From IMG/VR virus record IMGVR_UViG_3300024520_000162, positions 1 to 42,714 of that record: a stretch of 42,714 nucleotides of DNA; one strand, 5' to 3'. The translations under genes and the position numbers were made by a program. Shown piece by piece: positions 6,466 through 13,280 of the stretch (positions are counted from its first letter, which is position 1; every line of letters begins with the position of its first letter). The DNA comes from a virus. The notes beneath the pieces are model-generated. The model was not told the origin of the DNA. It ran no database searches and saw only the letters and a program-made list of their open reading frames with translations.

Positions 6466-7383
6466 ATGAAACGTATCAAACATATGACACTCGATTTCAC
6501 GACTCTATGCGCATACCGTACATGTCCAACGAAATTCAAATACTCGCTCTTACATGGCTGGCGACCCGAGACCGCATCAGACCCGCTCGTATTCGGCCAA
6601 TGCATACACGAAGCTCTAGCGTGCTATCACGAAACCGGAAACCCACAAGCCACGCTAGGCAAGTTCGAGTCCGTCGCAAACGAAACTCACTTAAAGGAGC
6701 TTGAGCCTTCCGCGATGCGCTCCGTAGCTCACGGAACCGCGCTACTCACAGAATATTTTAAGCAGTACGAAAACGACGCTTTCGGACAATTCCGTCCCTT
6801 AATGACAAAGGAGCAAAAGCCTACGCTCGAACTTAAACTTGAAACAGACATAAACGAATGGCTCACGTACGACGGCCTATGTGACGGCGTCGTAAGCGAC
6901 ACAGCAACGGGCGAACACAAAGGACTGGAACACAAAACCTCCTATGTCCTTGGAACTCAGTTCGCCAATCGCATGAAACCAAATGACCAACTTACGGGCT
7001 ATGTGTACCTGTTACAAAAGAACGGCTATGACATAGACACGATTGTCGCAAACGGACTCCAAACAGCGCGCAAAAAGATAGAGACAAATCCACGTGACTG
7101 CTTCTCAAGGCACGAGACTCGACGTACGCCGATCGAACTCCACGAATGGCGCGAAAAACTTGTACGCGCCGCTTCTCGCATGAAAGCTGACATCGAAACC
7201 GGCCTCTTCGACTCGAACATGCCAGACGCATGTTCCATGTGGAATACGCGCTGTTCATTCACCGACGTATGTAATATCGCGCCTCAAGATCGCGACCGCA
7301 TGTTAAAGGGCTCATTTCGCAAAGACCCCTGGCACATGTTCAAGATCGAATGGAACGAGCCTCACGCGAGCCACGAATCATGA
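6466..7383 (+). CDS. Cas4/RecB-like PD-(D/E)XK exonuclease
   Basis: ATG 6466 follows CAGGAGTCGCACGA; the longer open frame upstream lacks a ribosome site. The 305-residue protein starts with the family opening LDFTTLCAYRTCP, has FGQCIHEAL (His ligand motif), then Asp140 in LCDGVV and GLEHKTS with Glu155 and Lys157, the PD-(D/E)XK active site. Near the C-terminus CSMWNTRCSFTDVC (C-x6-C-x5-C), together with an N-terminal Cys, fits the four-Cys Fe-S cluster of Cas4/AddB-type nucleases. It would resect DNA for recombination with the Sak4-like ATPase encoded further along. Confidence 0.85.
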   Translation: MKRIKHMTLDFTTLCAYRTCPTKFKYSLLHGWRPETASDPLVFGQCIHEALACYHETGNPQATLGKFESVANETHLKELEPSAMRSVAHGTALLTEYFKQYENDAFGQFRPLMTKEQKPTLELKLETDINEWLTYDGLCDGVVSDTATGEHKGLEHKTSYVLGTQFANRMKPNDQLTGYVYLLQKNGYDIDTIVANGLQTARKKIETNPRDCFSRHETRRTPIELHEWREKLVRAASRMKADIETGLFDSNMPDACSMWNTRCSFTDVCNIAPQDRDRMLKGSFRKDPWHMFKIEWNEPHASHES

Positions 7384-7406
7384 AACTCATGAAACTCATG
7401 AAACTC
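7380..7406 (+). repeat. 9-bp tandem repeat ATGAAACTC x3
   Basis: Three perfect copies lie at the very start of the exported protein gene. They give Met-Lys-Leu three times and three alternative in-frame start codons for the signal peptide. Confidence 0.95.
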
Positions 7407-7919
7407 ACGTACATGTTCGCTCTATTCATTTTAATGTCAGGCGCAAACATGTCCGTAGCCCAGACACGTACGGAGTTCATGGACACCGAGTTCCAACGTG
7501 TACACGCAGAAGCTCAACACGAGCTAAAAGTAAAATACGCTGAAAGCTCATGGAAAAAGACTGTAGCTCTTGGAATCGCTTCTACGACTCTTTATGACAT
7601 GTTAGGAATGTGGGTTGTCTTTCCTGAAACTGGCACATACGAGGAAACAGAAAAAGCCATTTTCCTCGCGTTCCAGTATGCACACCAGATGGTCGAATCT
7701 CCGTATATCCTGAGCCACAAAGCGTTGTTCTATAAGAACTGCATTATGGACTGGGAAGCCGTTATTTGGCACCGCAAGGACATTCTTTACGTGTGCCTAC
7801 ATTGGGACGTACGTGGCGGATATGACGGCGTGAAGGGGAGAAGGCTAAACGACATAGAAGACTTTGGAGGCGTAAGTGGGACAATCCGTGAAAGTCCAGA
7901 ACCGTTCGAAGAGAGATAG
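7380..7919 (+). CDS. Exported protein with signal peptide
   Basis: The start ATG 7380 overlaps the nuclease stop (ATGA); two more in-frame ATGs follow at 7389 and 7398 because of a 9-bp triplication. The first 33 residues form a Sec-type signal (Lys-containing start, YMFALFILMSGANMSVA, then QT), so the product is probably periplasmic. The mature part, about 150 residues, is rich in Trp, Tyr and His and matches no family I know. It precedes the compositionally distinct gene run. A role at the host envelope is inferred from the signal peptide alone. Confidence 0.65.
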   Translation: MKLMKLMKLTYMFALFILMSGANMSVAQTRTEFMDTEFQRVHAEAQHELKVKYAESSWKKTVALGIASTTLYDMLGMWVVFPETGTYEETEKAIFLAFQYAHQMVESPYILSHKALFYKNCIMDWEAVIWHRKDILYVCLHWDVRGGYDGVKGRRLNDIEDFGGVSGTIRESPEPFEER

Positions 7920-7959
7920 TGCTCGGGATGGTGGACTGGTTCGCAAAGAGGTGGATTGC

Positions 7960-8286
7960 ATGATTTCAAATAAAGAAGCTGCGGGACTAATGTGGAAGGA
8001 ACTAGATAATGCCCCTAATCCTTATGATGACCATGAGTGGAAAGAGTGGATGCTTCGTTTTTTTGAAAAATGGATTGGAAAGGCACGTGCGTATGGTCGA
8101 AACGAGGAAAGTAAATGTGCTCATTCTGTGTCTTTAAATGAATGGGGCTATGACATTGAAGACGATATGGTTGAGTGGTTCTGTTCTGACTGTCATATGA
8201 TAATTGGCAGCACAAAAGGTTTATCTAATTCCATTCTAGGGAAACAAATAAAAGATTTGTTATCCAGACAACCCGAGGAGGTGTGA
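7960..8286 (+). CDS. Hypothetical acidic protein with Cys pair
   Basis: I choose ATG 7960, preceded by AAGAGGTGGATTGC, over the longer frame from 7876 that would run into the previous gene. The 108 residues are acidic and Trp-rich and contain a C-AHS-...-CSDCH arrangement (about residues 55-85) resembling a zinc site. From here to about 10.1 kb the codon style changes: more AT, few TACG or CGTA words. No family recognised. Confidence 0.6.
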   Translation: MISNKEAAGLMWKELDNAPNPYDDHEWKEWMLRFFEKWIGKARAYGRNEESKCAHSVSLNEWGYDIEDDMVEWFCSDCHMIIGSTKGLSNSILGKQIKDLLSRQPEEV

Positions 8287-8288
8287 GT

Positions 8289-8819
8289 GTGAGTGACTTC
8301 GAGAAAATGGCGGAAGAGTTTAAACGAATGGTTCGTCTTCAGTATATCGACCACAGGTGCAAAAGCTGTGGCCAGGTAGCAAGCATAAAAATAAATGAGA
8401 GCTATTACGCGGAAGATGCCGTCGAAGATGCCCTCCACCGCGTAGACGAGGCCGCCAGAAAAGAAGACGCGAAAATAGCGCATTACTATCAACACGCGGT
8501 GTCAAAAGAGCTATTTGAGAACAAAGGATTCGATAAAGATCGGTATGTTTGCGTAGTCGGTAAGTTGATCGCCAAGAAAATACTCGAAAAAGCCAAAGAA
8601 GAGAACGGAGAAGAGAATGAGATGGGAACAGTTCATGATGGCAATGATTTGAATGCAATCTTTTGTTGGCATTGTGGCAGAAGGTTTCGCGGGAATCACT
8701 TTATCGAAGTCGATGTGAAAGGCTTCCCAGTTCGTGTTCATAAGCACTGCAAGGATTTCCCCGAAGAATATGCCAATAGAGATTTTGAGAAGAACGGAGG
8801 AAAAGACCGTGACGAATAA
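8289..8819 (+). CDS. Hypothetical protein with two zinc-knuckle-like sites
   Basis: The start is GTG 8289, giving 7 nt between GGAGG and the codon; GTG 8283 in the same frame is too close to it. The 176 residues contain HRCKSCGQVASI near residue 20 and CWHCGRRFRGNHF near 125, with a later HKHC, suggesting two metal-binding sites flanking a long charged helix. Function is unknown. It overlaps the next gene, which starts at GTG 8809. Confidence 0.6.
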   Translation: MSDFEKMAEEFKRMVRLQYIDHRCKSCGQVASIKINESYYAEDAVEDALHRVDEAARKEDAKIAHYYQHAVSKELFENKGFDKDRYVCVVGKLIAKKILEKAKEENGEENEMGTVHDGNDLNAIFCWHCGRRFRGNHFIEVDVKGFPVRVHKHCKDFPEEYANRDFEKNGGKDRDE

Positions 8820-9078
8820 AGAAATGGCGGAAATGTTTGTGTTGGACTTTGCCGAACGATGGGACATGACTGAGTTTATCTTGGAAAGATACGAGAATGA
8901 TTTAGATGCGGCCCAAGCCCGTGGCCGAGCGGAGGAGAGGAAGAGGATTATGAGCGAATTAGATTATCTAAGAGAAACTGTTCCTCAGCCACACACGAAC
9001 GCATGGATGCTTGGATGGATGACAGCCATAGAAGAAGCAAAGAAACGAACAGCCGAAGCCATAGAGGATGGAAAATGA
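8809..9078 (+). CDS. Small helical hypothetical protein
   Basis: GTG 8809 sits 8 nt after GGAGG and overlaps the previous gene by 11 nt. The longer frame from 8734 has no ribosome site. The 89-residue product is charged and mostly helical, with TEFILERYENDLDAAQARGR as its core. No family recognised. Confidence 0.6.
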   Translation: MTNKEMAEMFVLDFAERWDMTEFILERYENDLDAAQARGRAEERKRIMSELDYLRETVPQPHTNAWMLGWMTAIEEAKKRTAEAIEDGK

Positions 9079-9317
9079 GAAGACAGAAACGACAAGAATT
9101 AGCAATGAAATCAGTCTCAGATGCGCTTAAAGGTGCTGTAGAGGAGCACAAGTTAAACATGATCGAGACCTTCGGTATCCTAGAAACTCTTCGCATTCAT
9201 TTCCTCAAGAACTGGGTGTTATCAGACGTGAAGGATAACTTTGATGAAAACGGAAACTATGTTCTGTCTATCAAAATGGATGACCTAAAAGCCAATGCTA
9301 CGTGGGAGGGGAAGTGA
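9075..9317 (+). CDS. Small hypothetical protein
   Basis: ATG 9075 overlaps the previous stop (ATGA) with GAGGATGGAAA before it. The 80 residues start basic (MRRQKRQE) and then form an amphipathic helix followed by beta-like residues near the end. No family recognised. Confidence 0.6.
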   Translation: MRRQKRQELAMKSVSDALKGAVEEHKLNMIETFGILETLRIHFLKNWVLSDVKDNFDENGNYVLSIKMDDLKANATWEGK

Positions 9318-9703
9318 GTAAGACAAAAGAAATTCGGGAGCTTCTGAACGAAGCAAGGGAAAAGTACGCTCATTCCCAAACTCTTATTCAAAATGAGGAT
9401 CTTGAATACCTCCTCACCCGCTGCGAACAACTAGAAATGGACGTGACTAGCCTACAGTTTGACCTAGCGAACAGAACAGATGATTTCCATCGGGAAGCTA
9501 ACGCGAGTGAGCGCAGGGGCAAGATGCTGGATCAGCAACTAGATCGTGTGAAGAAGCTGACAGATGCGTTCCTCGACGCCGCAGAGAAGCGTGGGCTGAA
9601 GAGAGCGGCGGAGAAAGTGCGAAAGTGGTCGATAGAAGACTGGGAAGATGATTACCGCGAAGACATGGCCCAAGCCATCGAGAAGGAGGCGTTAGATGAG
9701 TAA
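9314..9703 (+). CDS. Coiled-coil hypothetical protein
   Basis: GTG 9314 overlaps the previous stop (GTGA) and follows GGGAGGGGAA. The 129 residues are almost entirely helical and charged, with heptad-like stretches (LEYLLTRCEQLEMDVTSLQF and further). It probably forms a coiled coil. Function unknown; it overlaps the next gene by 8 nt. Confidence 0.6.
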   Translation: MSKTKEIRELLNEAREKYAHSQTLIQNEDLEYLLTRCEQLEMDVTSLQFDLANRTDDFHREANASERRGKMLDQQLDRVKKLTDAFLDAAEKRGLKRAAEKVRKWSIEDWEDDYREDMAQAIEKEALDE

Positions 9704-9968
9704 GTACCCGAAAGAGTATCGAGACAAGATTAAGGAATGTGTCCCCGTACCTGAAACGCTTCTATTTGATGATGTTTGGGCATCCGTTGTCCTGAGTAAC
9801 CTACAAGATTCTGGGCTTCTCAAGGAACCGCCAAAGGCGAGGGATATATGGGTAACGAAAGAGTATTTATTTAACCATTGTTTAGACGTTCGCTTAGTTC
9901 CTCCGGGTGAAGAGGATGGGCCAAAGGAAGATTGGATTCACGTCAAAGAGATCCTAGATGAGCCTTAA
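9696..9968 (+). CDS. Small acidic hypothetical protein
   Basis: ATG 9696 has the strong ribosome site AAGGAGG and lies inside the end of the preceding gene. The 90 residues are acidic with several Trp and Pro; no motif is recognised. It overlaps the following lipoprotein gene by 11 nt. Confidence 0.6.
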   Translation: MSKYPKEYRDKIKECVPVPETLLFDDVWASVVLSNLQDSGLLKEPPKARDIWVTKEYLFNHCLDVRLVPPGEEDGPKEDWIHVKEILDEP

Positions 9969-10146
9969 AAAGAAATATCTACTCGTTGTTCTTGTCACAA
10001 TTATGTGTGCCGGGTGCGTCACTATGCAACATTACGAATGGGAGAGATGCGACAAAGAATGCGACGGTGAGCCTGCAAGAATAAACACCTTGGGTTGTTT
10101 TCATGCTTGCAGTTGCATTAATGGGGACTTCCATGAACTGGATTAA
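9958..10146 (+). CDS. Small Cys-rich lipoprotein
   Basis: The 62-residue product begins with basic residues, a hydrophobic core and the lipobox-like MCAGC (Cys20), so it should be lipidated in a Gram-negative envelope. The mature part is only about 42 residues with five more Cys (CDKEC, CFHAC, C), suggesting disulfides in the periplasm. Its size and targeting resemble phage superinfection-exclusion or inhibitor lipoproteins, but that is inference. It overlaps the next gene by 14 nt. Confidence 0.7.
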   Translation: MSLKKKYLLVVLVTIMCAGCVTMQHYEWERCDKECDGEPARINTLGCFHACSCINGDFHELD

Positions 10147-10501
10147 GAAATACTTCTTGCTCGGAGACGGCGCTCGTTCGTGGGAGTACGAGACCTTCTC
10201 TGACCCCAAAAAAGCTAAAGTCATTCTTCGATACTCACAGGGAAGCGACTCCACGCGTACGATCATGTCGTGGATCTCGCATGTCTCGACATATGGAATG
10301 GTCTCGATCTTGGCCTCGACCATATTTCCCCTATGGACGATTGTCTCGATGGTCTCGATCTTCGCCGTATGGCAAGACATAGGCTCACTCAAAAACTGGA
10401 AAGGAACAACGTATGGCTTACGCATCGACGTCATTCATGACCTCGCCACGAAAATTGGCGGCGCTTTTTTTGGTTACTGGCTCTCTGGCCACATGCGGTA
10501 A
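10133..10501 (+). CDS. Membrane protein
   Basis: I place the start at ATG 10133, 6 nt after GGGGA; ATG 10121 is an in-frame alternative. The 122-residue protein has a hydrophobic stretch (about residues 50-80, STYGMVSILASTIFPLWTIV and on) likely to form one or two membrane helices, and a weaker one near the C-terminus. Part of the membrane segment comes from an 18-bp near-perfect duplication. Function unknown. Confidence 0.6.
   Translation: MNWIKKYFLLGDGARSWEYETFSDPKKAKVILRYSQGSDSTRTIMSWISHVSTYGMVSILASTIFPLWTIVSMVSIFAVWQDIGSLKNWKGTTYGLRIDVIHDLATKIGGAFFGYWLSGHMR
10298..10366 (+). repeat. 18-bp imperfect duplication within the membrane protein gene
   Basis: ATGGTCTCGATCTTSGCC occurs at 10298-10315 and again at 10349-10366 with one mismatch. 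Both copies are in frame and encode Met-Val-Ser-Ile in the membrane segment. Confidence 0.85.
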
Positions 10502-10883
10502 CTACGACGGAACCTACACTACGCCGTTACTTCAGATTGATAAAGGAACTCTGGTGGACAAAGCAGCAAGGTACTTCGAACAAGTTTACGGGGTTGGGCC
10601 GTCGTACATTAAGGGAGCGACGGTCTGGGAAGGATCGACGCAAGACATTGCACGGGCCTGTACGCCTATCTACCTCGAACCCGTTGAAGTGTGCGGATGC
10701 CTCTCAGGAAGGGTTGTCGGAGTCGTGAACGATTCAGCACAATGCATAATGGATTGCGTTATTTTACACGAGCTGGGTCACTTGGGGTTCTTAAAGGCCC
10801 TTGGACATTACGATTACAGTCATACGCATACGGAATATTTCAACACGTGGGTTCACGAAACATGCGAGCGTGTGTCTCCATGA
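10413..10883 (+). CDS. Exported HExxH zinc metallopeptidase-like protein
   Basis: ATG 10413 follows AAAGGAACAACGT and lies 89 nt inside the membrane protein gene in another frame. The N-terminus (RKLAALFLVTGSLATC) is a secretion signal, possibly lipoprotein type. The mature part contains VILHELGHLGF with HELGH at 119-123, and a nearby GHYDYSHTH with candidate third ligands. Several Cys residues suggest disulfides. The pattern is metzincin-like, but the third-His spacing is longer than the classic HExxHxxGxxH. It is probably a periplasmic or outer-membrane protease; its substrate is unknown. It differs from the cytoplasmic ArdC-like zincin at 3.3 kb. Confidence 0.7.
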   Translation: MAYASTSFMTSPRKLAALFLVTGSLATCGNYDGTYTTPLLQIDKGTLVDKAARYFEQVYGVGPSYIKGATVWEGSTQDIARACTPIYLEPVEVCGCLSGRVVGVVNDSAQCIMDCVILHELGHLGFLKALGHYDYSHTHTEYFNTWVHETCERVSP

Positions 10884-11077
10884 GTCTCACAAAATTATGT
10901 GACCACTGTCGCAAAGAATCCACAAAACTTTTGCCCATTACGCTTACGATAGGACCAGACTCCCGTTACTTAGGCGAACTTTGCCTCTCATGTGCGTTTG
11001 CGCTAGGCGACATGCTCGAAATTTTTCATCTTGACACGGTCTCAAAAAAGGCCCAGAATCCGAACTCTCAAATATGA
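10880..11077 (+). CDS. Small zinc-ribbon protein
   Basis: ATG 10880 overlaps the previous stop (ATGA); the longer frame from 10691 is a shadow of the metallopeptidase gene. The 65 residues contain CDHC near residue 7 and CLSC near 38, a short zinc ribbon. It overlaps the next gene by 4 nt. Function unknown. Confidence 0.65.
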   Translation: MSLTKLCDHCRKESTKLLPITLTIGPDSRYLGELCLSCAFALGDMLEIFHLDTVSKKAQNPNSQI

Positions 11078-11391
11078 GCGACAAACCAAAAACAACAAAT
11101 TCACATACGACATACGAGCCGGAAACCGACTCGAACGAACGCGCCATACGTCTGATACAACGCACCTTACGCGAGGCCGACTGTATCGTAGATCCCGTCA
11201 CACTCGCTGGCGCCATCATTCTCTCGTACGTCGCAAAAGGACTAGCGTCGTTTCCCCTTAGTGATCGCGACAAGTTCGACTTTATTCGTACGACAATTTA
11301 TCCGTCTCTCGACGTACTACGCGTAAGAATCGAACAAATGATCGCCCTAAAGGAACTCGACGAATCCGTAACCAAAGAGGAAATTCACTAA
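11074..11391 (+). CDS. Hypothetical protein upstream of Sak4-like ATPase
   Basis: ATG 11074 overlaps the previous stop (ATGA). The 105 residues have a polar start and a helical core containing a short hydrophobic segment (TLAGAIILSYVAKGLASF). No motif is recognised. It ends one base before the recombinase gene, so it may belong to the recombination cluster. Confidence 0.6.
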   Translation: MSDKPKTTNSHTTYEPETDSNERAIRLIQRTLREADCIVDPVTLAGAIILSYVAKGLASFPLSDRDKFDFIRTTIYPSLDVLRVRIEQMIALKELDESVTKEEIH

Positions 11392-11392
11392 A

Positions 11393-12265
11393 ATGAATAT
11401 GACAGATACAAACGAAATAGCGTCTAAGCCCAATACGACAGGCTCCAATATGACAGGCTCGAATATGACAGGCTCAAAGCTAGACATTTTAATGTACGGA
11501 GAAACAGGAACCGGAAAATCGATTCGCGCCGCAAGCGCTGCCGTATTCGGAAAAGTATTCATATTCGACTTCGACCTAAAGTTCGATTCCATAAAGCACT
11601 ACTATAATGACAAGCCGGAAATTCTCGAAAACGTCTCGCATGAGTCTTACGCGGACAATCTTGAAACTCCAAATGCGTGTACCCGCGCCTATCAAAAATT
11701 AAAGGACATATGGAAACAGGTCGCATCCGGCACATGTCCCTATGACACGATCGTCTGGGACTCCTGGACCGAATGGGAACAAATGAACTTGCGTCAGATC
11801 ATGGCGACGAATCCAGGCTTCAAACGTATGAAAGCCAATATTGGAATCGGTACCGTAACCGTACCCGACCAAGCAGATTATCGAATACACGCACATTTGC
11901 AGCAGACGTTTCTGCCGCAGCTTCTTTCGCTTCCCTTAAATGTTATCGTAATTTGCCATATCGCGACACGCGTAGACGAAATTACAGGCGGAATCGAACG
12001 AGGCGTAGCCGCAGCGGGCAAGCTCATGAAAGTCATGCCAAAGTATTTCGGCGAAACGCATCGCGCTTTTGTAGACCCTAGCGGTGCATATCGTATCCAA
12101 GTACGTGGAAACCATCAATTTACGGCAAAGACATGCATGAAAAACATTCCTCAAGACGGAATCCTCACGCCAGACCTTGAGCCCTTCCGTTACATGGCCA
12201 AGACACATACGAGCCAAGCGAAACATACGAGTGACTCACAAACAAATAAGGAGAACCCCAAATGA
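11393..12265 (+). CDS. Sak4-like AAA/RecA-fold ATPase (recombinase)
   Basis: The 290-residue protein has Walker A GETGTGKS at 36-43, the strand KVFIFDFD, a Walker B-like TIVWDS near residue 122, and NVIVICHIATRVDE near 185. This pattern is shared with phage Sak4-type single-strand annealing or RecA-like ATPases, which anneal DNA with help from an SSB. A Gly-Ser-Asn-Met-Thr repeat fills residues 15-28 ahead of the P-loop, from three 15-bp copies, and creates extra in-frame Met codons. A likely SSB, the polymerase and the helicase follow downstream. Confidence 0.8.
   Translation: MNMTDTNEIASKPNTTGSNMTGSNMTGSKLDILMYGETGTGKSIRAASAAVFGKVFIFDFDLKFDSIKHYYNDKPEILENVSHESYADNLETPNACTRAYQKLKDIWKQVASGTCPYDTIVWDSWTEWEQMNLRQIMATNPGFKRMKANIGIGTVTVPDQADYRIHAHLQQTFLPQLLSLPLNVIVICHIATRVDEITGGIERGVAAAGKLMKVMPKYFGETHRAFVDPSGAYRIQVRGNHQFTAKTCMKNIPQDGILTPDLEPFRYMAKTHTSQAKHTSDSQTNKENPK
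11431..11475 (+). repeat. 15-bp tandem repeat x3 in the Sak4-like gene
   Basis: Units CAATACGACAGGCTC, CAATATGACAGGCTC and GAATATGACAGGCTC follow each other. They keep the frame and encode Asn-(Thr/Met)-Thr-Gly-Ser repeats in the N-terminal tail of the ATPase. Confidence 0.9.
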
Positions 12266-12675
12266 CTGATACAAAACGTATTCCGCTTACAGGAACCAAT
12301 CCGAAGCCGCCAAGCCTAAAGCCGAATCCCCTCGTAACAGCCGAACATACGAGTAACGCGACAGATACACATACGAGCCAAGCGAAAGACGCGTCAGACA
12401 CACGAGTCGAAGCCGCGATCGCGCTCGGCTTCAAGGAGGCGCTCGACGAAAATGTCCCCAAGACGCAGACAGAATATCTAGTACGAGAGCTACGAAAGAT
12501 TCTTACGGAGATACAAACGAGTGCGAGTCGTGTCTCAGCACTTGAGACTCGCGTAAGAAAGATTCGCGACCGTCAAAGGCCCGTAAAGAAACAGGCCGCG
12601 ACGAACGTGAAAGAGCCTTTGACGAATGAGTCGTCAAAGGAAAATAAAACATACGAAAAAGGAGAACCCCAATGA
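12262..12675 (+). CDS. Hypothetical protein with central coiled coil
   Basis: ATGA overlap with the ATPase gene and the leader ATAAGGAGAACCCCAA support the start. The 137 residues have a disordered Thr/Pro-rich N-terminus, a helical middle (EYLVRELRKILTEIQTSASR and on) and a basic tail ending in TYEKGEPQ. The last codons are the ACATACGA word plus the next gene's ribosome site. Function unknown; position suggests a recombination accessory. Confidence 0.6.
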   Translation: MTDTKRIPLTGTNPKPPSLKPNPLVTAEHTSNATDTHTSQAKDASDTRVEAAIALGFKEALDENVPKTQTEYLVRELRKILTEIQTSASRVSALETRVRKIRDRQRPVKKQAATNVKEPLTNESSKENKTYEKGEPQ

Positions 12676-13148
12676 GTGAATTTTTTGAACCAGACTTTAG
12701 CGAAGCCCCCGAACGAGAACCTGCGCCAGACGGACCATATACGATGCTTGTTCGTGGAAACCCCAAGCTATGTAGATCCAAGGCAGGAAATCCGTACCTT
12801 TCATGGGAACTTGAACATACGAACCCGGACCATAAGCGTCACGGGCTCATTTTCGAGCGAACCGTAATGAGCGGACGCGGAGCCTTCCGCTTACGTGATA
12901 TCATGAAAGCGTTTGGCTATTCTGAAGCCGACGCAAAAACCTTACGCGTAAAGCCAATGGGCGAACTCACGGCCATTAACGCGAAAGAAGGTGTCGCAAC
13001 GGACCTCATCGTTTCAGGACAAGCGTGGGCTCCAGCCGGTCAGACGATCGACGTAACCGTCGCCACAGAAGAAGGCCAAGAAGGAGGTCCAGCGAGAAAC
13101 AAAGTAGCTCGTTTCTTAGCGCCAAAAGATAGTCCGACTTCGGCGTAA
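12672..13148 (+). CDS. Probable ssDNA-binding protein (DUF669-like)
   Basis: The gene starts after AAAAAGGAGAACCCCA, a leader nearly identical to that of the previous gene, and overlaps it by 4 nt. The 158-residue product is beta-rich, with DGPYTMLVRGNPKLCRSKAG, PYLSWELEHTNPD, and RDIMKAFGY in the middle. This matches the general layout of phage DUF669 or SSB-like OB-fold proteins that accompany Sak/Sak4 recombinases. The assignment rests on pattern and neighbourhood, not a signature residue. Confidence 0.6.
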   Translation: MSEFFEPDFSEAPEREPAPDGPYTMLVRGNPKLCRSKAGNPYLSWELEHTNPDHKRHGLIFERTVMSGRGAFRLRDIMKAFGYSEADAKTLRVKPMGELTAINAKEGVATDLIVSGQAWAPAGQTIDVTVATEEGQEGGPARNKVARFLAPKDSPTSA

Positions 13149-13280
13149 CATACGAAACTCATATAAGGAGAGGTCGGTTGGGTAGCTCTCTGCCGCGAAA
13201 GTGTATGTCTGGAATGGTCGCTCATACTTCATACAGCCTCTCCCATTTAGGGATTCACGAGCGAGCGCGAAGGAGCCTTC

